NCBI RefSeq assembly: GCF_001425085.1
Contig: NZ_LMDN01000001.1
Location: 208,364-272,363 of the forward strand
From: Leifsonia sp. Root4
Lineage (GTDB): Bacteria; Actinomycetota; Actinomycetes; Actinomycetales; Microbacteriaceae
Length of the DNA stretch: 64,000 bases
Direction: 5' to 3'
In this document: positions 8,806 through 17,135 of the stretch, piece after piece
Position numbering within the stretch: the stretch's first letter is position 1
Layout of the letters: each line of letters starts with the position of its first letter
Translations under genes and position numbers: made by a program
The notes under the pieces: generated by a model
Told to the model about the DNA's origin: nothing
The model's input: only the letters and a program-made list of their open reading frames with translations
The model's database searches: none

Positions 8806-9973
8806 CACCAGGATGCCGCACCCCGGCGGTTCGCCGCTGCCCGGCACGGTGATCGTCGCGGCCAGGCGGAGCGCGATCACGACGAGTGGCCGCGGCCTGG
8901 CCGATCACAGCGTCGACGCACTCGCCGCGCCCATTCTGCGCGCGGTCGCCGAGGAGGTGTCGGCATCCGGCCGGCCCATCGGCGAGATCGTGCTCGGCAA
9001 CTGCATGGGCCCCGGTGGCAACGTCGCCAGGCTCTCCGGCCTCCGCGCCGGTCTGGATCAGAGTGTGCCGGCCGTCACCGTCGACCGGCAGTGCGGCTCA
9101 GGGCTCGAGGCCGTCGCTCAGGCCGCCATGATCGTGCGCGGGGGCGACGCCGAGCTCGTGCTCGCCGGCGGGGCGGAGTCGGCATCCACAGCGCCCTGGC
9201 GATTCTGGCCGCCCCACGGCGACAGCGAGGCCCGGCGTTACACCCGTGCCCCGTTCGCCCCGAGCGGCTGGCCGGACCCGGAGATGGGCGAAGCGGCGGA
9301 TGCCGTCGCCTCGCGCTTCGGCATCTCCCGCAGCCGTCAGGACGACTGGGCGGCGCGCTCGCACGAGCTCGCGAGCGCTCACCGCGACCGCGGCGGCTTC
9401 GACAGCGAGATCGTCCCGATCGGCGCGGTCACGCGCGACGAGCGACCACGGGCGTCGCTCGATGCGGGCCGGCTGGCCCGCTTCGGCCCGGCGTTCACCA
9501 CCGACGGAACGGTCACAGCCGGCAACTCCTGCGGAATCTCGGACGGTGCAGCCGCCATGGCCGTGACCACCGAGGCGGTGCGCGCCGAACTCGGCCTGCC
9601 CGGCCTCCGCATCGTCGCCAGCGCGACGTCGGGCTCCGACCCTGCCCTGCCCGGAATCGGTGCCGCCCTGTCGATCGAACGCCTCCTCGCCCGCACGGGC
9701 GTCGCGGCATCCGAGCTCGACGCCATCGAGATCACCGAGGCCTTCGCCTCCCAGCTCCTCGCGGTCAGCGACGCCGTCGGCCTCCCCGAGGACCGCATCT
9801 GCGCCGACGGCGGCGCCATCGCGCTCGGCCATCCCTGGGGCGCATCCGGTGCGGTACTCCTCGTGCGGCTCTCCGCGCGCATGTTCGCCAGCGATGACGC
9901 CCGCTACGGACTCGCCGCCTGCTCGATCGGCGGCGGCCAGGGCATCGCCATGCTCGTGGAGCGGGCGGCATGA
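8798..9973 (+). CDS. Thiolase family protein (acetyl-CoA acyltransferase)
   Basis: A 391-residue thiolase with all catalytic motifs: the nucleophile Cys99 in DRQCGSGLEA, the GHPWGASGA histidine motif and the C-terminal CSIGGGQG. It would condense or cleave acyl-CoA thioesters. The start ATG at 8798 has GGAGCT 7 bases upstream and overlaps the ligase gene by 8 bases. The stop overlaps the bioM start (ATGA). Ligase and thiolase together look like a short acyl-CoA module inserted in the biotin-uptake operon. Confidence 0.9.
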   Translation: MPNTRMPHPGGSPLPGTVIVAARRSAITTSGRGLADHSVDALAAPILRAVAEEVSASGRPIGEIVLGNCMGPGGNVARLSGLRAGLDQSVPAVTVDRQCGSGLEAVAQAAMIVRGGDAELVLAGGAESASTAPWRFWPPHGDSEARRYTRAPFAPSGWPDPEMGEAADAVASRFGISRSRQDDWAARSHELASAHRDRGGFDSEIVPIGAVTRDERPRASLDAGRLARFGPAFTTDGTVTAGNSCGISDGAAAMAVTTEAVRAELGLPGLRIVASATSGSDPALPGIGAALSIERLLARTGVAASELDAIEITEAFASQLLAVSDAVGLPEDRICADGGAIALGHPWGASGAVLLVRLSARMFASDDARYGLAACSIGGGQGIAMLVERAA

Positions 9974-10650
9974 GCGCCGTTGTCTTCGAGGGCGTCTCGC
10001 ACGGTTACGGCGAGCGCCGCGTGCTGCAGGAGATCGAGCTGACGATCACCGACCACCGGGTCGGCATCGTCGGCGCCAACGGTTCCGGCAAGTCCACGCT
10101 CGCCCGCATGATCAATGGGCTCGTCACCCCCGATCACGGCCGCGTCACCGTCGACGGGCTCGATGTGAGCAAGAAGGGACGCGAGGTGCGCCGCCGCGTC
10201 GGATTCGTGTTCACGAATCCCGACAACCAGATCGTGATGCCGACCGTGGCCGAAGACGTCGCATTCAGCCTGCGCCGGCGGGGCCTCAGCGCGGCCGAGA
10301 GCGCGGAGCGGGTCGCGGTGACCCTGGAGCGGTTCGGCCTGGCCGGGCATGCCGACCACGCCGCGCACCGGCTCTCCGGCGGCCAGAAGCAACTGCTCGC
10401 GCTGGCGTCCGTGCTGGTGACAGAGCCGGCGATCGTCGTGGCCGACGAACCGACGACCCTGCTCGACGCTCGCAACGCACGCCTCATCACCGAGATGCTC
10501 ACCGGCCTCGACCAGCAGGTGATCGTCGTCACGCACCAGCTCGAGCTGCTCGCCGGCTTCGACCGCGTGATCGTGATCGACGACGGGCGCATCGTCGGTG
10601 ATGACGTTCCGGACGCCGCGATCAGCCGGTATCGGGCTCTGCTGGCCTGA
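9970..10650 (+). CDS. bioM: ECF transporter ATPase, biotin type
   Basis: A 226-residue ABC ATPase with Walker A GANGSGKST, Q-loop region FTNPDNQIV, signature LSGGQKQ, Walker B IVVADEPTT and the switch histidine in VVTHQ. The FxNPDNQ motif is typical of ECF ATPases. It would energise BioY uptake together with BioN. It is coupled to the thiolase by an ATGA overlap. Confidence 0.92.
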   Translation: MSAVVFEGVSHGYGERRVLQEIELTITDHRVGIVGANGSGKSTLARMINGLVTPDHGRVTVDGLDVSKKGREVRRRVGFVFTNPDNQIVMPTVAEDVAFSLRRRGLSAAESAERVAVTLERFGLAGHADHAAHRLSGGQKQLLALASVLVTEPAIVVADEPTTLLDARNARLITEMLTGLDQQVIVVTHQLELLAGFDRVIVIDDGRIVGDDVPDAAISRYRALLA

Positions 10651-10711
10651 GCACAGCCCCTCTTCGGCGCCCGGTCTTCTCCGGCAGGCCGGCGACTGTC
10701 AGGATGGCGTC

Positions 10712-12508
10712 ATGGCACTCAACATTGAGGACTATGCGCTCATCAGCGATTGCCAGTCGGGCGCCCTCGTCGGACGAAACGGGAGCATCGACTGGCTCTG
10801 TCTGCCACGGTTCGACTCGCCGTCGATGTTCGGCGCGTTGCTCGGCAATGCGGAGCACGGCCGCTGGCTGCTCGCCCCGGCCGATCCGGCGGCGCGCTCG
10901 ATGCGCTCCTACCAGAGCGAGACCTTCATCCTCTCGACGCTGTGGGAGACGGCGGGCGGGCAGGTCGAGGTGATCGACTTCATGCCCCACGGCGGCGGGC
11001 CGGACATCGTGCGCCGCGTGCGCGGCATCAGCGGGAGCGTTGACATGCACATGGACCTGCGGGTTCGTTTCGGCTACGCCTCGTCCGTGCCGTGGATGCG
11101 ACAGCTGAAGGATCCGAGGGTTCCCGCGGGTGAGCCGCATCCGCTCGTCGCGGTCGCCGGGCCTGACGCCTGCGTCATCCGCGGTGTGCGGATGCACGCG
11201 GACGGCCGCAAGCACATCGCCGACTTCACCGTGCAGGCCGGCGAGACGCGAGAGCTGCAGATGAGCTGGTACCGATCGCATCGCCCGACCCCCGACCCCA
11301 TCGACGTGGACGAGAACCTGCGTTTCACGGCCGAGTGGTGGAGAAGCTGGGCCCGCAGCTGCGGCCACGAGGGCCCGTACCGCGATGCCGTCGTGCGGTC
11401 GATGCTCGTGCTCCGTGCGCTGACAAACGAGGAGACGGGCGGGATCGTGGCGGCGGCTACGACCTCGCTGCCGGAGCAGTCCGGCGGAACGCGCAACTGG
11501 GACTACCGCTACGTCTGGCTGCGCGACGCCTCACTGAGCCTGAAGGTGCTGCTCGGTCAGGGCTATGTGCGTGAGGCGGAGGCGTGGCGCAACTGGCTGA
11601 TGCGCGCCACAGCCGGTGATCCGGGCGATGTGCAGATCATGTACGGGCTCGCGGGAGAACGCGAGTTGTCGGAACGGCTGCTCACCACGCTGCCCGGATA
11701 CCGCGATGCAACGCCCGTGCGGGTGGGGAATGCCGCGGTGTCGCAATTCCAATCGGATGTCATCGGCGAGGTGATGGTGGCCATGCACGCCGCCCGCGAG
11801 GCCGGCGTGCCGGAGACCGAGTTCTCGTGGCCGTTGCAGCGGGCGCTCATGCAGTTCCTCGAGCAGAACTGGCGCAGGCCGGACCAGGGCATCTGGGAGA
11901 TGCGCGGGCCGTCCCGGGAGTTCACGCATTCCAGAGTGATGGTCTGGGCGGCGTTCGACAGGGCGGTGCGTGCCATCACCGAGTTCGGGATGGAGGGCCC
12001 GCTCGTGCGCTGGAGCACCCTGCGCGACACCGTGCGCAGCGACATCGAGGAGCGCGGCTTCAGCATCGAACGCAACTCCTACACGCAGTATTTCGGCAGC
12101 GAGGACGTCGACGCGGCACTGCTGGTGCTGCCGCAGGTCGGATTCTGCGCGTCGGACGACCCGCGCATGCTGGGTACCGTCGCCGCCATCGAGGATGATC
12201 TGCTCCAGGACGGTCTGCTTCTGCGCTATCGCACGCGCCCATCGGTTGACGGCCTGCCGAGCGGCGAGAACCACTTCCTGGCGTGCTCCTTCTGGCTCGC
12301 AGAGCAGTACGCCCGCACCGGCAGGCAGGCGGAGGCGGAAACGCTGATGACGCGGCTCGTCGCGCTCAGCAACGATGTCGGCCTGCTCTCGGAGCAGTAC
12401 GACCTGGCTGCCGGGCGTCAGGCAGGCAACACCCCGCAGGCACTCAGCCACCTCGCGCTGATCTGGGCGGCCGAGGCGCTGCAGGGCACGGTGTCCCCCG
12501 GTCGCTGA
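10712..12508 (+). CDS. Glycoside hydrolase family 15 protein (trehalase/glucoamylase-like)
   Basis: A 598-residue protein typical of actinobacterial GH15. The N-terminal super-sandwich part begins IEDYALISDCQSGALVG and continues SIDWLCLPRFDSPSMFG. The (alpha/alpha)6 barrel carries RNWDYRYVWLRDAS, the glutamate region GIWEMRGPSREFTHSRVM and the C-terminal GLLSEQYD. AGGA lies 7 bases before the ATG. It should hydrolyse alpha-glucosidic bonds, and trehalose is plausible because otsA is nearby. No signal peptide is seen. It separates bioM from bioN. Confidence 0.88.
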   Translation: MALNIEDYALISDCQSGALVGRNGSIDWLCLPRFDSPSMFGALLGNAEHGRWLLAPADPAARSMRSYQSETFILSTLWETAGGQVEVIDFMPHGGGPDIVRRVRGISGSVDMHMDLRVRFGYASSVPWMRQLKDPRVPAGEPHPLVAVAGPDACVIRGVRMHADGRKHIADFTVQAGETRELQMSWYRSHRPTPDPIDVDENLRFTAEWWRSWARSCGHEGPYRDAVVRSMLVLRALTNEETGGIVAAATTSLPEQSGGTRNWDYRYVWLRDASLSLKVLLGQGYVREAEAWRNWLMRATAGDPGDVQIMYGLAGERELSERLLTTLPGYRDATPVRVGNAAVSQFQSDVIGEVMVAMHAAREAGVPETEFSWPLQRALMQFLEQNWRRPDQGIWEMRGPSREFTHSRVMVWAAFDRAVRAITEFGMEGPLVRWSTLRDTVRSDIEERGFSIERNSYTQYFGSEDVDAALLVLPQVGFCASDDPRMLGTVAAIEDDLLQDGLLLRYRTRPSVDGLPSGENHFLACSFWLAEQYARTGRQAEAETLMTRLVALSNDVGLLSEQYDLAAGRQAGNTPQALSHLALIWAAEALQGTVSPGR

Positions 12509-12539
12509 GCGGACGTCATCCGTCGCGGCCCGGGAAATA

Positions 12540-12573
12540 TGCACGGGCCCGGGATATTCACTCGGCCCGTGCA
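12540..12573 (+). terminator. Hairpin after the GH15 gene
   Basis: Perfect 10-bp arms (TGCACGGGCC and its complement) flank a 14-base loop, 32 bases after the GH15 stop. No T-run follows, so intrinsic termination is uncertain. Confidence 0.45.
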
Positions 12574-12693
12574 CGGATTGCGGGCCCTGAGCGCGGTGGG
12601 CAGCAGCGGCGGCGGCGCCCGGCCAAGAGTTGACACCGATTCTTGTGCGGCCGGCCCGCCCGGCGCCGCCGCCCGCGTCCTACGCTGAAAGAC

Positions 12694-13287
12694 GTGATCG
12701 GTCTCTACCACCCGGGTGACTCCCTGCTGCACAGGGCGCCCGCCCTGCTCAAGCTGGCGTTGCTCTCGCTCGTCATCGGGGTGGCGGTGGTGCTCCGTGA
12801 GCCGTGGCAGCTCGGCGTGGTTCTGGCATTCGGAGCGCTGCTCGCGGCATCCGCCAGGCTGCCGTTCGTCGGGCTCTGGCGGCAGGTCGCCCCTGTGCTC
12901 TGGGTGCTCCTGATCGCCGTTCCCCTGCAGCTGATTTTCGGCGACTGGGTGACGGCGGCACTGATGGCCGGCCGCCTGATCATCGCGGTGTTCTTCGCCG
13001 CGCTCTTCACGATGACGACGACCGTCAGCGCTGTCCTCGATGCCTGTGTGAGTCTGCTCCGGCCGTTCCGACGCTGGGTGGATGCCGAGCGCATCGGGCT
13101 GCTGTTGGCGCTCACTATCCGCTCGATTCCGGTGATCGCGGACATCGTCAGTGAGGTGATGGAGGCCAGGCGGGCCCGCGGAACGCAGGGCTCGCTGCAG
13201 TCTCTGGCGGTACCGGTGATCGTGCGCTCGCTGCAGAACGCCGAGGCGCTCGGTGACGCGCTCATCGCCCGCGGTTTCGACGACTGA
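12694..13287 (+). CDS. bioN: ECF transporter transmembrane coupling subunit, biotin type
   Basis: A 197-residue EcfT/CbiQ-like membrane protein starting VIGLYHPGDSLLHRAPALLK, with about five spans. It carries two Ala-Arg-Gly-type coupling motifs, EARRARGTQG and the terminal ALIARGFDD, which bind the ATPases. The GTG at 12,694 is chosen because the family starts at this point and a TACGCT box lies 7 bases upstream, suggesting a leaderless mRNA. The gene therefore probably has its own promoter, separate from bioY-bioM. Confidence 0.9.
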   Translation: MIGLYHPGDSLLHRAPALLKLALLSLVIGVAVVLREPWQLGVVLAFGALLAASARLPFVGLWRQVAPVLWVLLIAVPLQLIFGDWVTAALMAGRLIIAVFFAALFTMTTTVSAVLDACVSLLRPFRRWVDAERIGLLLALTIRSIPVIADIVSEVMEARRARGTQGSLQSLAVPVIVRSLQNAEALGDALIARGFDD

Positions 13288-13370
13288 CCCCGCCGCGCCC
13301 CTTGTCGATTGCGCTGAGGCCGTCATACCCTCAAGGAGGACGCAGACGGCAGTGAGAACTTGGAGCCCCG

Positions 13371-13772
13371 ATGGACTGGAAGATTGAACTCGTAGCCATC
13401 CCCGTGAGTGACGTTGATCGCGCGAAGGCGTTCTACGTCGACCAGGTGGGATTCACCGACGACCACGACTACGTCGTCAACGAGAACTTGCGCTTCGTGC
13501 AGCTGACCCCGCCGGGCTCCGCCTGCTCGATCGTGCTCGGCACCGGCATCACCGAGATGGCACCCGGCTCGCAGAAGGGCGTGCAGATCGTCGTCCCGGA
13601 TGCCGACGCCGCCCGCGACGAGCTGCGCAGCCGCGGGGTCGACGCCAGCGAGGTCGACGAGCAGCCGTGGGGGCGATTCGTCTTCTTCGCCGATCCCGAC
13701 GGAAACACCTGGGCGCTGCAACAGTTGCCGCCCCGCGACGGCGACACGGCGCAGGGCAACACAGCGCAATAG
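13371..13772 (+). CDS. VOC (glyoxalase/bleomycin-resistance) superfamily protein
   Basis: A 133-residue protein with one pair of beta-alpha-beta-beta-beta modules: IELVAIPVSDVDRAKAFYVD at the start and PWGRFVFFADPDGNTWALQQ at the end. Substrate unknown; members include metal-dependent lyases and antibiotic-binding proteins. TTGGAG lies a few bases before the ATG. It is convergent with the reverse-strand genes that follow. Confidence 0.85.
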   Translation: MDWKIELVAIPVSDVDRAKAFYVDQVGFTDDHDYVVNENLRFVQLTPPGSACSIVLGTGITEMAPGSQKGVQIVVPDADAARDELRSRGVDASEVDEQPWGRFVFFADPDGNTWALQQLPPRDGDTAQGNTAQ

Positions 13773-13780
13773 GCGGACAG

Positions 13781-13810
13781 AGGCGCCGCGGTGCACGCAC
13801 CGCGGCGCCT
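13781..13810. terminator. Bidirectional hairpin between convergent genes
   Basis: A perfect 12-bp stem (AGGCGCCGCGGT and its complement) with a 6-base loop. It lies 9 bases after the VOC stop and 14 bases from the stop of the DUF3618-like gene, so it could serve both. Confidence 0.65.
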
Positions 13811-13823
13811 CACAGCGTCCGGA

Positions 13824-14450
13824 TCATGCGGTGCCTGGGATGTTCTCCCGAGACTCTGCCGTTTGGCCCGTGAGCCCCTCGGCCGACGACCGCGCTTCAT
13901 CTCCGACGGTTCCAGCCGCCGCCGTCGCCGAGGCCTTCACGGACTCTGCGGCGTTCCGCACCGGCTCCTTGAGATCGTCGGCGATCGTCGCGGCAACCTC
14001 TTTGGCCTCGTCGATCATCGGTCGTGCCGCATCACCCAGGGATGAAGCGAGCTCTTTCTCCTTCTCGCTCGGCGGGATCAGCGACGAGATCAGCCACCCG
14101 GCGGCGAACGCGATCAGCCCCACCGCCAGGGGGTTGCCCTTAGCCTTCGCGACGGCGCCGTGGGCGACACCCGCGACATCATCGGCGACGTTTCCGGCGT
14201 TCTCCTCGATGTCGTCAACGACCCCCATGACATGGTCGCGCACGGCACGCAGCGACCCCTTGGCCTTGGCGGCCTGACGCTGGGCAATCTTGCTCGGATC
14301 GACCTTGTCGGCCAATGCGTCGACGTCGTCGCCGAGTTCGCGACGGGTCGCCTCGATATTCGAACGGATCTGGTCAGGGCGGGCCTGATCGGCGCGGACT
14401 TGGTCGGCGCGAGCCTGGTCAGCGCGGATCTGTTCAGGATTGTTCGTCAT
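13824..14450 (-). CDS. DUF3618-like membrane-associated protein with N-terminal ADQxR repeats
   Basis: 208 residues. Residues 8-27 are four tandem ADQxR pentapeptides encoded by 15-bp repeats. Then comes the DUF3618-type block IRSNIEATRRELGDDVDALADKV, a helical region, one membrane span (about 118-136, NPLAVGLIAFAAGWLISSLI) and a helical tail. Members are usually found with Holin-X-like proteins in actinobacterial stress or envelope clusters, as here. The start overlaps the upstream gene's stop (ATGA). Function unknown. Confidence 0.8.
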   Translation of the reverse strand: MTNNPEQIRADQARADQVRADQARPDQIRSNIEATRRELGDDVDALADKVDPSKIAQRQAAKAKGSLRAVRDHVMGVVDDIEENAGNVADDVAGVAHGAVAKAKGNPLAVGLIAFAAGWLISSLIPPSEKEKELASSLGDAARPMIDEAKEVAATIADDLKEPVRNAAESVKASATAAAGTVGDEARSSAEGLTGQTAESRENIPGTA

Positions 14451-14863
14451 CGGTTCTCCTCATTTCGCTTCAACGTTTCGGGAATTTCTCTTACCGTCTC
14501 CACGGTCTGAGGCACGCCTTCAATCTCGGCGATCGCCTTACGACCCGTGGCATACAGAATGGCTGCGGCAATCCCCCAGACCGCGGCGACGACGAGGGCA
14601 GACCAGGCATTTCCGATCACGTACCCCAGGCCCCACCACACGGCGATGGAGAGGAACAGCAGGGCGAAGATTCCCGAGAGGCCGGCGCCGCCGAGCATCC
14701 CCGCACCGCGACTGGCGTGCTTCGCAGATTCCCGCAGTTCCGCCTTTGCCAGTTCCACCTCTTGACGCATCAGCGTCGAGATGTCGCGGGTGACCTCGCT
14801 CAACAGATCGCCAAGCGATGTCGAAGCCGCTTTCGCCTCAGAGGGGGTCAGTGGATCGGTCAT
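14447..14863 (-). CDS. Actinobacterial Holin-X-like (phage holin superfamily III) membrane protein
   Basis: 138 residues: an amphipathic helix (LGDLLSEVTRDISTLMRQEV), two adjacent membrane spans (about 58-80 and 85-105) and a charged tail. This is the Phage_holin_3_6 layout found in host genes of actinobacteria. It lies well outside the prophage and is more likely a membrane-stress protein than a lysis protein. It is coupled by 1-base and 4-base overlaps to both neighbours. Confidence 0.8.
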   Translation of the reverse strand: MTDPLTPSEAKAASTSLGDLLSEVTRDISTLMRQEVELAKAELRESAKHASRGAGMLGGAGLSGIFALLFLSIAVWWGLGYVIGNAWSALVVAAVWGIAAAILYATGRKAIAEIEGVPQTVETVREIPETLKRNEENR

Positions 14864-15561
14864 CAGCGGTCCTCCATCTGCTGTCGTTGCGCTGCACCGA
14901 CACCGAACTCGTCGGAGGTTCCGGGCGAGCGCTGCGCATCCTCGGCCTGCGCTGCCGCGTCGTTCGGCATCGTCAACGAGGTGTAGACGGGCGTGGTGGA
15001 GTCCGCGGATGCCCGAGCTCGGACGGCCCGTGCGCCGGGAGTGCGCGCCCGATCGGAGGCGTTGCCCGCTGCCGAGCGGGTGATCCGACCGGCGAGCACT
15101 CCGACTCCGGCGGCGATCAGGATGAATGTGCCGGGGCGACGGCGCGCGAAGCGTCGAACGTCCTCGACCACAGAGTCCGGATCGCGGTTGTCCAGCCAGG
15201 CCGCGACCGTGTTCGCCCTCCTCGAGGCCTGGGCGACCAGGTCGGCTGCGAGCCCGCCCGTCGACGTCTGTGCCATTCCCCTCAGATCCTCGCTGACCGT
15301 GTGCAATCCTTCGGCCGCGCGGTTCTGCTGAGTCGCCGCTTGTTCTCTGAGTTCGTCCTTCGCCTGGTCGAAGAGGTCGGCGAGCTCAAACTTCACGTCC
15401 TCGACGACGCCGGCCGCTTCCTCCTTCGCCGTATCGACGACGTTCCGTCCGGCATCCGCTGCATCGCCGGTGAGGGTGGATGTCTCGTCGTTGACCGCGT
15501 CGACCGTTCCCGTCGAGGTTCCCCCGACTTGTGACGGTCCCGTGCGATATGCGTCTGTCAT
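14863..15561 (-). CDS. Helical protein with one membrane span, first gene of the DUF3618/Holin-X operon
   Basis: 232 residues. A long charged helical region (about 45-140, many Ala, Asp and Glu, VVEDVKFELADLFDQAKDEL) precedes one membrane span (TFILIAAGVGVLAG) and a low-complexity tail. The ATG at 15,561 is chosen over an ATG 13 codons upstream because GGAGG lies 8-12 bases before it. The stop overlaps the next start (TGATG). It probably works with the two downstream membrane proteins; the role is not known. Confidence 0.75.
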   Translation of the reverse strand: MTDAYRTGPSQVGGTSTGTVDAVNDETSTLTGDAADAGRNVVDTAKEEAAGVVEDVKFELADLFDQAKDELREQAATQQNRAAEGLHTVSEDLRGMAQTSTGGLAADLVAQASRRANTVAAWLDNRDPDSVVEDVRRFARRRPGTFILIAAGVGVLAGRITRSAAGNASDRARTPGARAVRARASADSTTPVYTSLTMPNDAAAQAEDAQRSPGTSDEFGVGAAQRQQMEDR

Positions 15562-15713
15562 GGTCTGCTCCTCCGTCTGGTGTGTCGATGAATGTGTCAA
15601 GGCGGCGGCCGCTTACGACCCCGTCACGTGCATCCTGCGCCGCGCCGCTCAGCCGAAGAAGGGGTTTGCAGAACTGCGACAATCGGTGTATCGGCGCCTC
15701 GAACTCCGCGATG

Positions 15714-16775
15714 TCATCCGCCCGATGGCCCTTCCGTGTTGTCCTCCCGAATACGGCGTCCCTCCTCCTCCGCGGCCTTCTCCTTCTTCGCCGATTTGTC
15801 GATCTGCACCGTGTCACGAGGCGGCAGCTGGATGGTCGTCTCCGCGGTGATTCCCGCCTGCAGCTGGCGGGCGCGTTCGAGCTCGGCGTCCAACTCGGCG
15901 CCGAAGAGCAGGGCCAGGTTCCCGATCCACACCCACAACAGGAAGATGATGACGCCGGCGAACGTCCCGTAGGTGCGGTCGTAATTCGAGAAATTTGCCA
16001 CGTAGAAGCCGAATCCGAGTGAGGCGAGAAGGAGCGCAATCAGTGCCACCGCGGCCCCGATGCTCATCCAGCGGAACTTGGGCTGTTTCGCGTTCGGCGT
16101 CGCGTAATAGAGCACAGCAATCACGACGATGACCGCGAGCGCCAGGACCGGCCATTTCAGGATCGACCAGGTCACCTTGACCGCCGCGCCGACTCCCAAC
16201 ATGTCGCCGATGACATCGGTGATCGGGCCGGAGACGACAAGGGCAACCGCGATCACGAGCACGAGGACGATCGCGATCAGCGTCACGGCGAGTTGCGTGC
16301 CCCTGAGCTTCCACATGGGGCGGCCCTCGTCGATCTCATAGATCCGGTTCATCGCTCTGCTGAAGGCGGCGACGTAACCGGACGCCGACCAGATCGCGAT
16401 CACGATGCCTGTGACCAGCGCGAAACCCACCGCGGGCGATGTCGTGAACTGAGTGAGTGGCTCCCGGATGATGTCCAGTGTGTCGCCGGGGGCGACATCC
16501 TCGATGAGATCGAAAAGAGCGGAGGTGGTGCGCTCTCCCTGCCCGAAGACTCCGAGCAGCGATGTGATCGCCATCAACGCCGGGAAGAGCGACAACACGG
16601 CGTAATAGGTCAGGCCGGCGGCCAGGTCGAGGCATTGGTCCGCCGTGAACTCTCGCAGCGTCCTCTTCGCCGCGTAGCGCCAGGACCGGCCGGTCATCTT
16701 CGTCGGCGAATCTGGTTTGCGTTCATCATCGGGAGCCGGGGCGTCTGTCGTGGATGTGACGCGCGTGCTTGCCAT
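15714..16775 (-). CDS. YihY/BrkB family membrane protein
   Basis: 353 residues with the family's conserved DLAAGLTYYAVLSLFPALMA and six spans, followed by a Lys/Glu-rich cytoplasmic tail. The ATG at 16,775 has GAGGAC about 6 bases upstream. The family was once called ribonuclease BN but is a membrane protein of unclear function. It follows the same strand and the same envelope theme as the three genes at 13,824-15,561. Confidence 0.88.
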   Translation of the reverse strand: MASTRVTSTTDAPAPDDERKPDSPTKMTGRSWRYAAKRTLREFTADQCLDLAAGLTYYAVLSLFPALMAITSLLGVFGQGERTTSALFDLIEDVAPGDTLDIIREPLTQFTTSPAVGFALVTGIVIAIWSASGYVAAFSRAMNRIYEIDEGRPMWKLRGTQLAVTLIAIVLVLVIAVALVVSGPITDVIGDMLGVGAAVKVTWSILKWPVLALAVIVVIAVLYYATPNAKQPKFRWMSIGAAVALIALLLASLGFGFYVANFSNYDRTYGTFAGVIIFLLWVWIGNLALLFGAELDAELERARQLQAGITAETTIQLPPRDTVQIDKSAKKEKAAEEEGRRIREDNTEGPSGG

Positions 16776-16796
16776 GATTCGTCCTCGCAATGCTCA

Positions 16797-16832
16797 ATAG
16801 GCCGGTGCTGCTCGATAGGCAGGTGCTGATCG
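16797..16832. repeat. 18-bp tandem repeat, two copies
   Basis: ATAGGCCGGTGCTGCTCG is followed directly by a copy with two changes. It lies in the leader between the BrkB gene and the next forward gene. No function is evident. Confidence 0.7.
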
Positions 16833-16839
16833 AGCTAGC

Positions 16840-16859
16840 GTGCGCCCTCGCGGGCGCAC
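16840..16859. terminator. Short GC hairpin
   Basis: GTGCGCC and its complement flank a 6-base loop between the diverging BrkB and DUF2795-like genes. It may be a terminator or a leader hairpin; no T-run follows. Confidence 0.35.
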
Positions 16860-16922
16860 AACGAAGGGCTTTACCCGCGCCGGCTCGCGTGGTACCCGGA
16901 CCGTCGACTCCTCGCTCGACCT

Positions 16923-17081
16923 GTGACGGAAGTGAAGACGCTTCTTTCCACCCTCGACTACCCGGCTCACCCGAGCGATCTGCTCCGCGAGGCCGCCCGC
17001 GACGGCATCTCCACCGACGACATGGAGCAACAGCACAATGTGATGGCGCGGTATCGCCCCGATCCGGTACGATCACCGTGA
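16923..17081 (+). CDS. DUF2795-like small protein, possibly truncated
   Basis: A 52-codon frame from GTG contains LLSTLDYPAHPSDLLREAAR and then DGISTDDMEQ, close to the DUF2795 pattern (xLxxLDYPAxxxDLLxxAxxxG). The expected second half, including a Tyr-x-Ser/Gly-Pro-x-D segment, breaks down after RYRPDP, so it may be a remnant. No ribosome-binding site is visible. It lies between the BrkB gene and the caspase pair. Confidence 0.4.
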   Translation: MTEVKTLLSTLDYPAHPSDLLREAARDGISTDDMEQQHNVMARYRPDPVRSP

Positions 17082-17135
17082 TTCGAACATTGCTCATCAT
17101 TGTGACTCGAAGCACCCAACCCGAGGGAGTGCGAG

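Noticed and set aside
14447-14863. Phage holin as a sign of a second prophage
   Set aside because: Host actinobacteria carry Holin-X-like genes with DUF3618-like genes; no other phage gene lies nearby.
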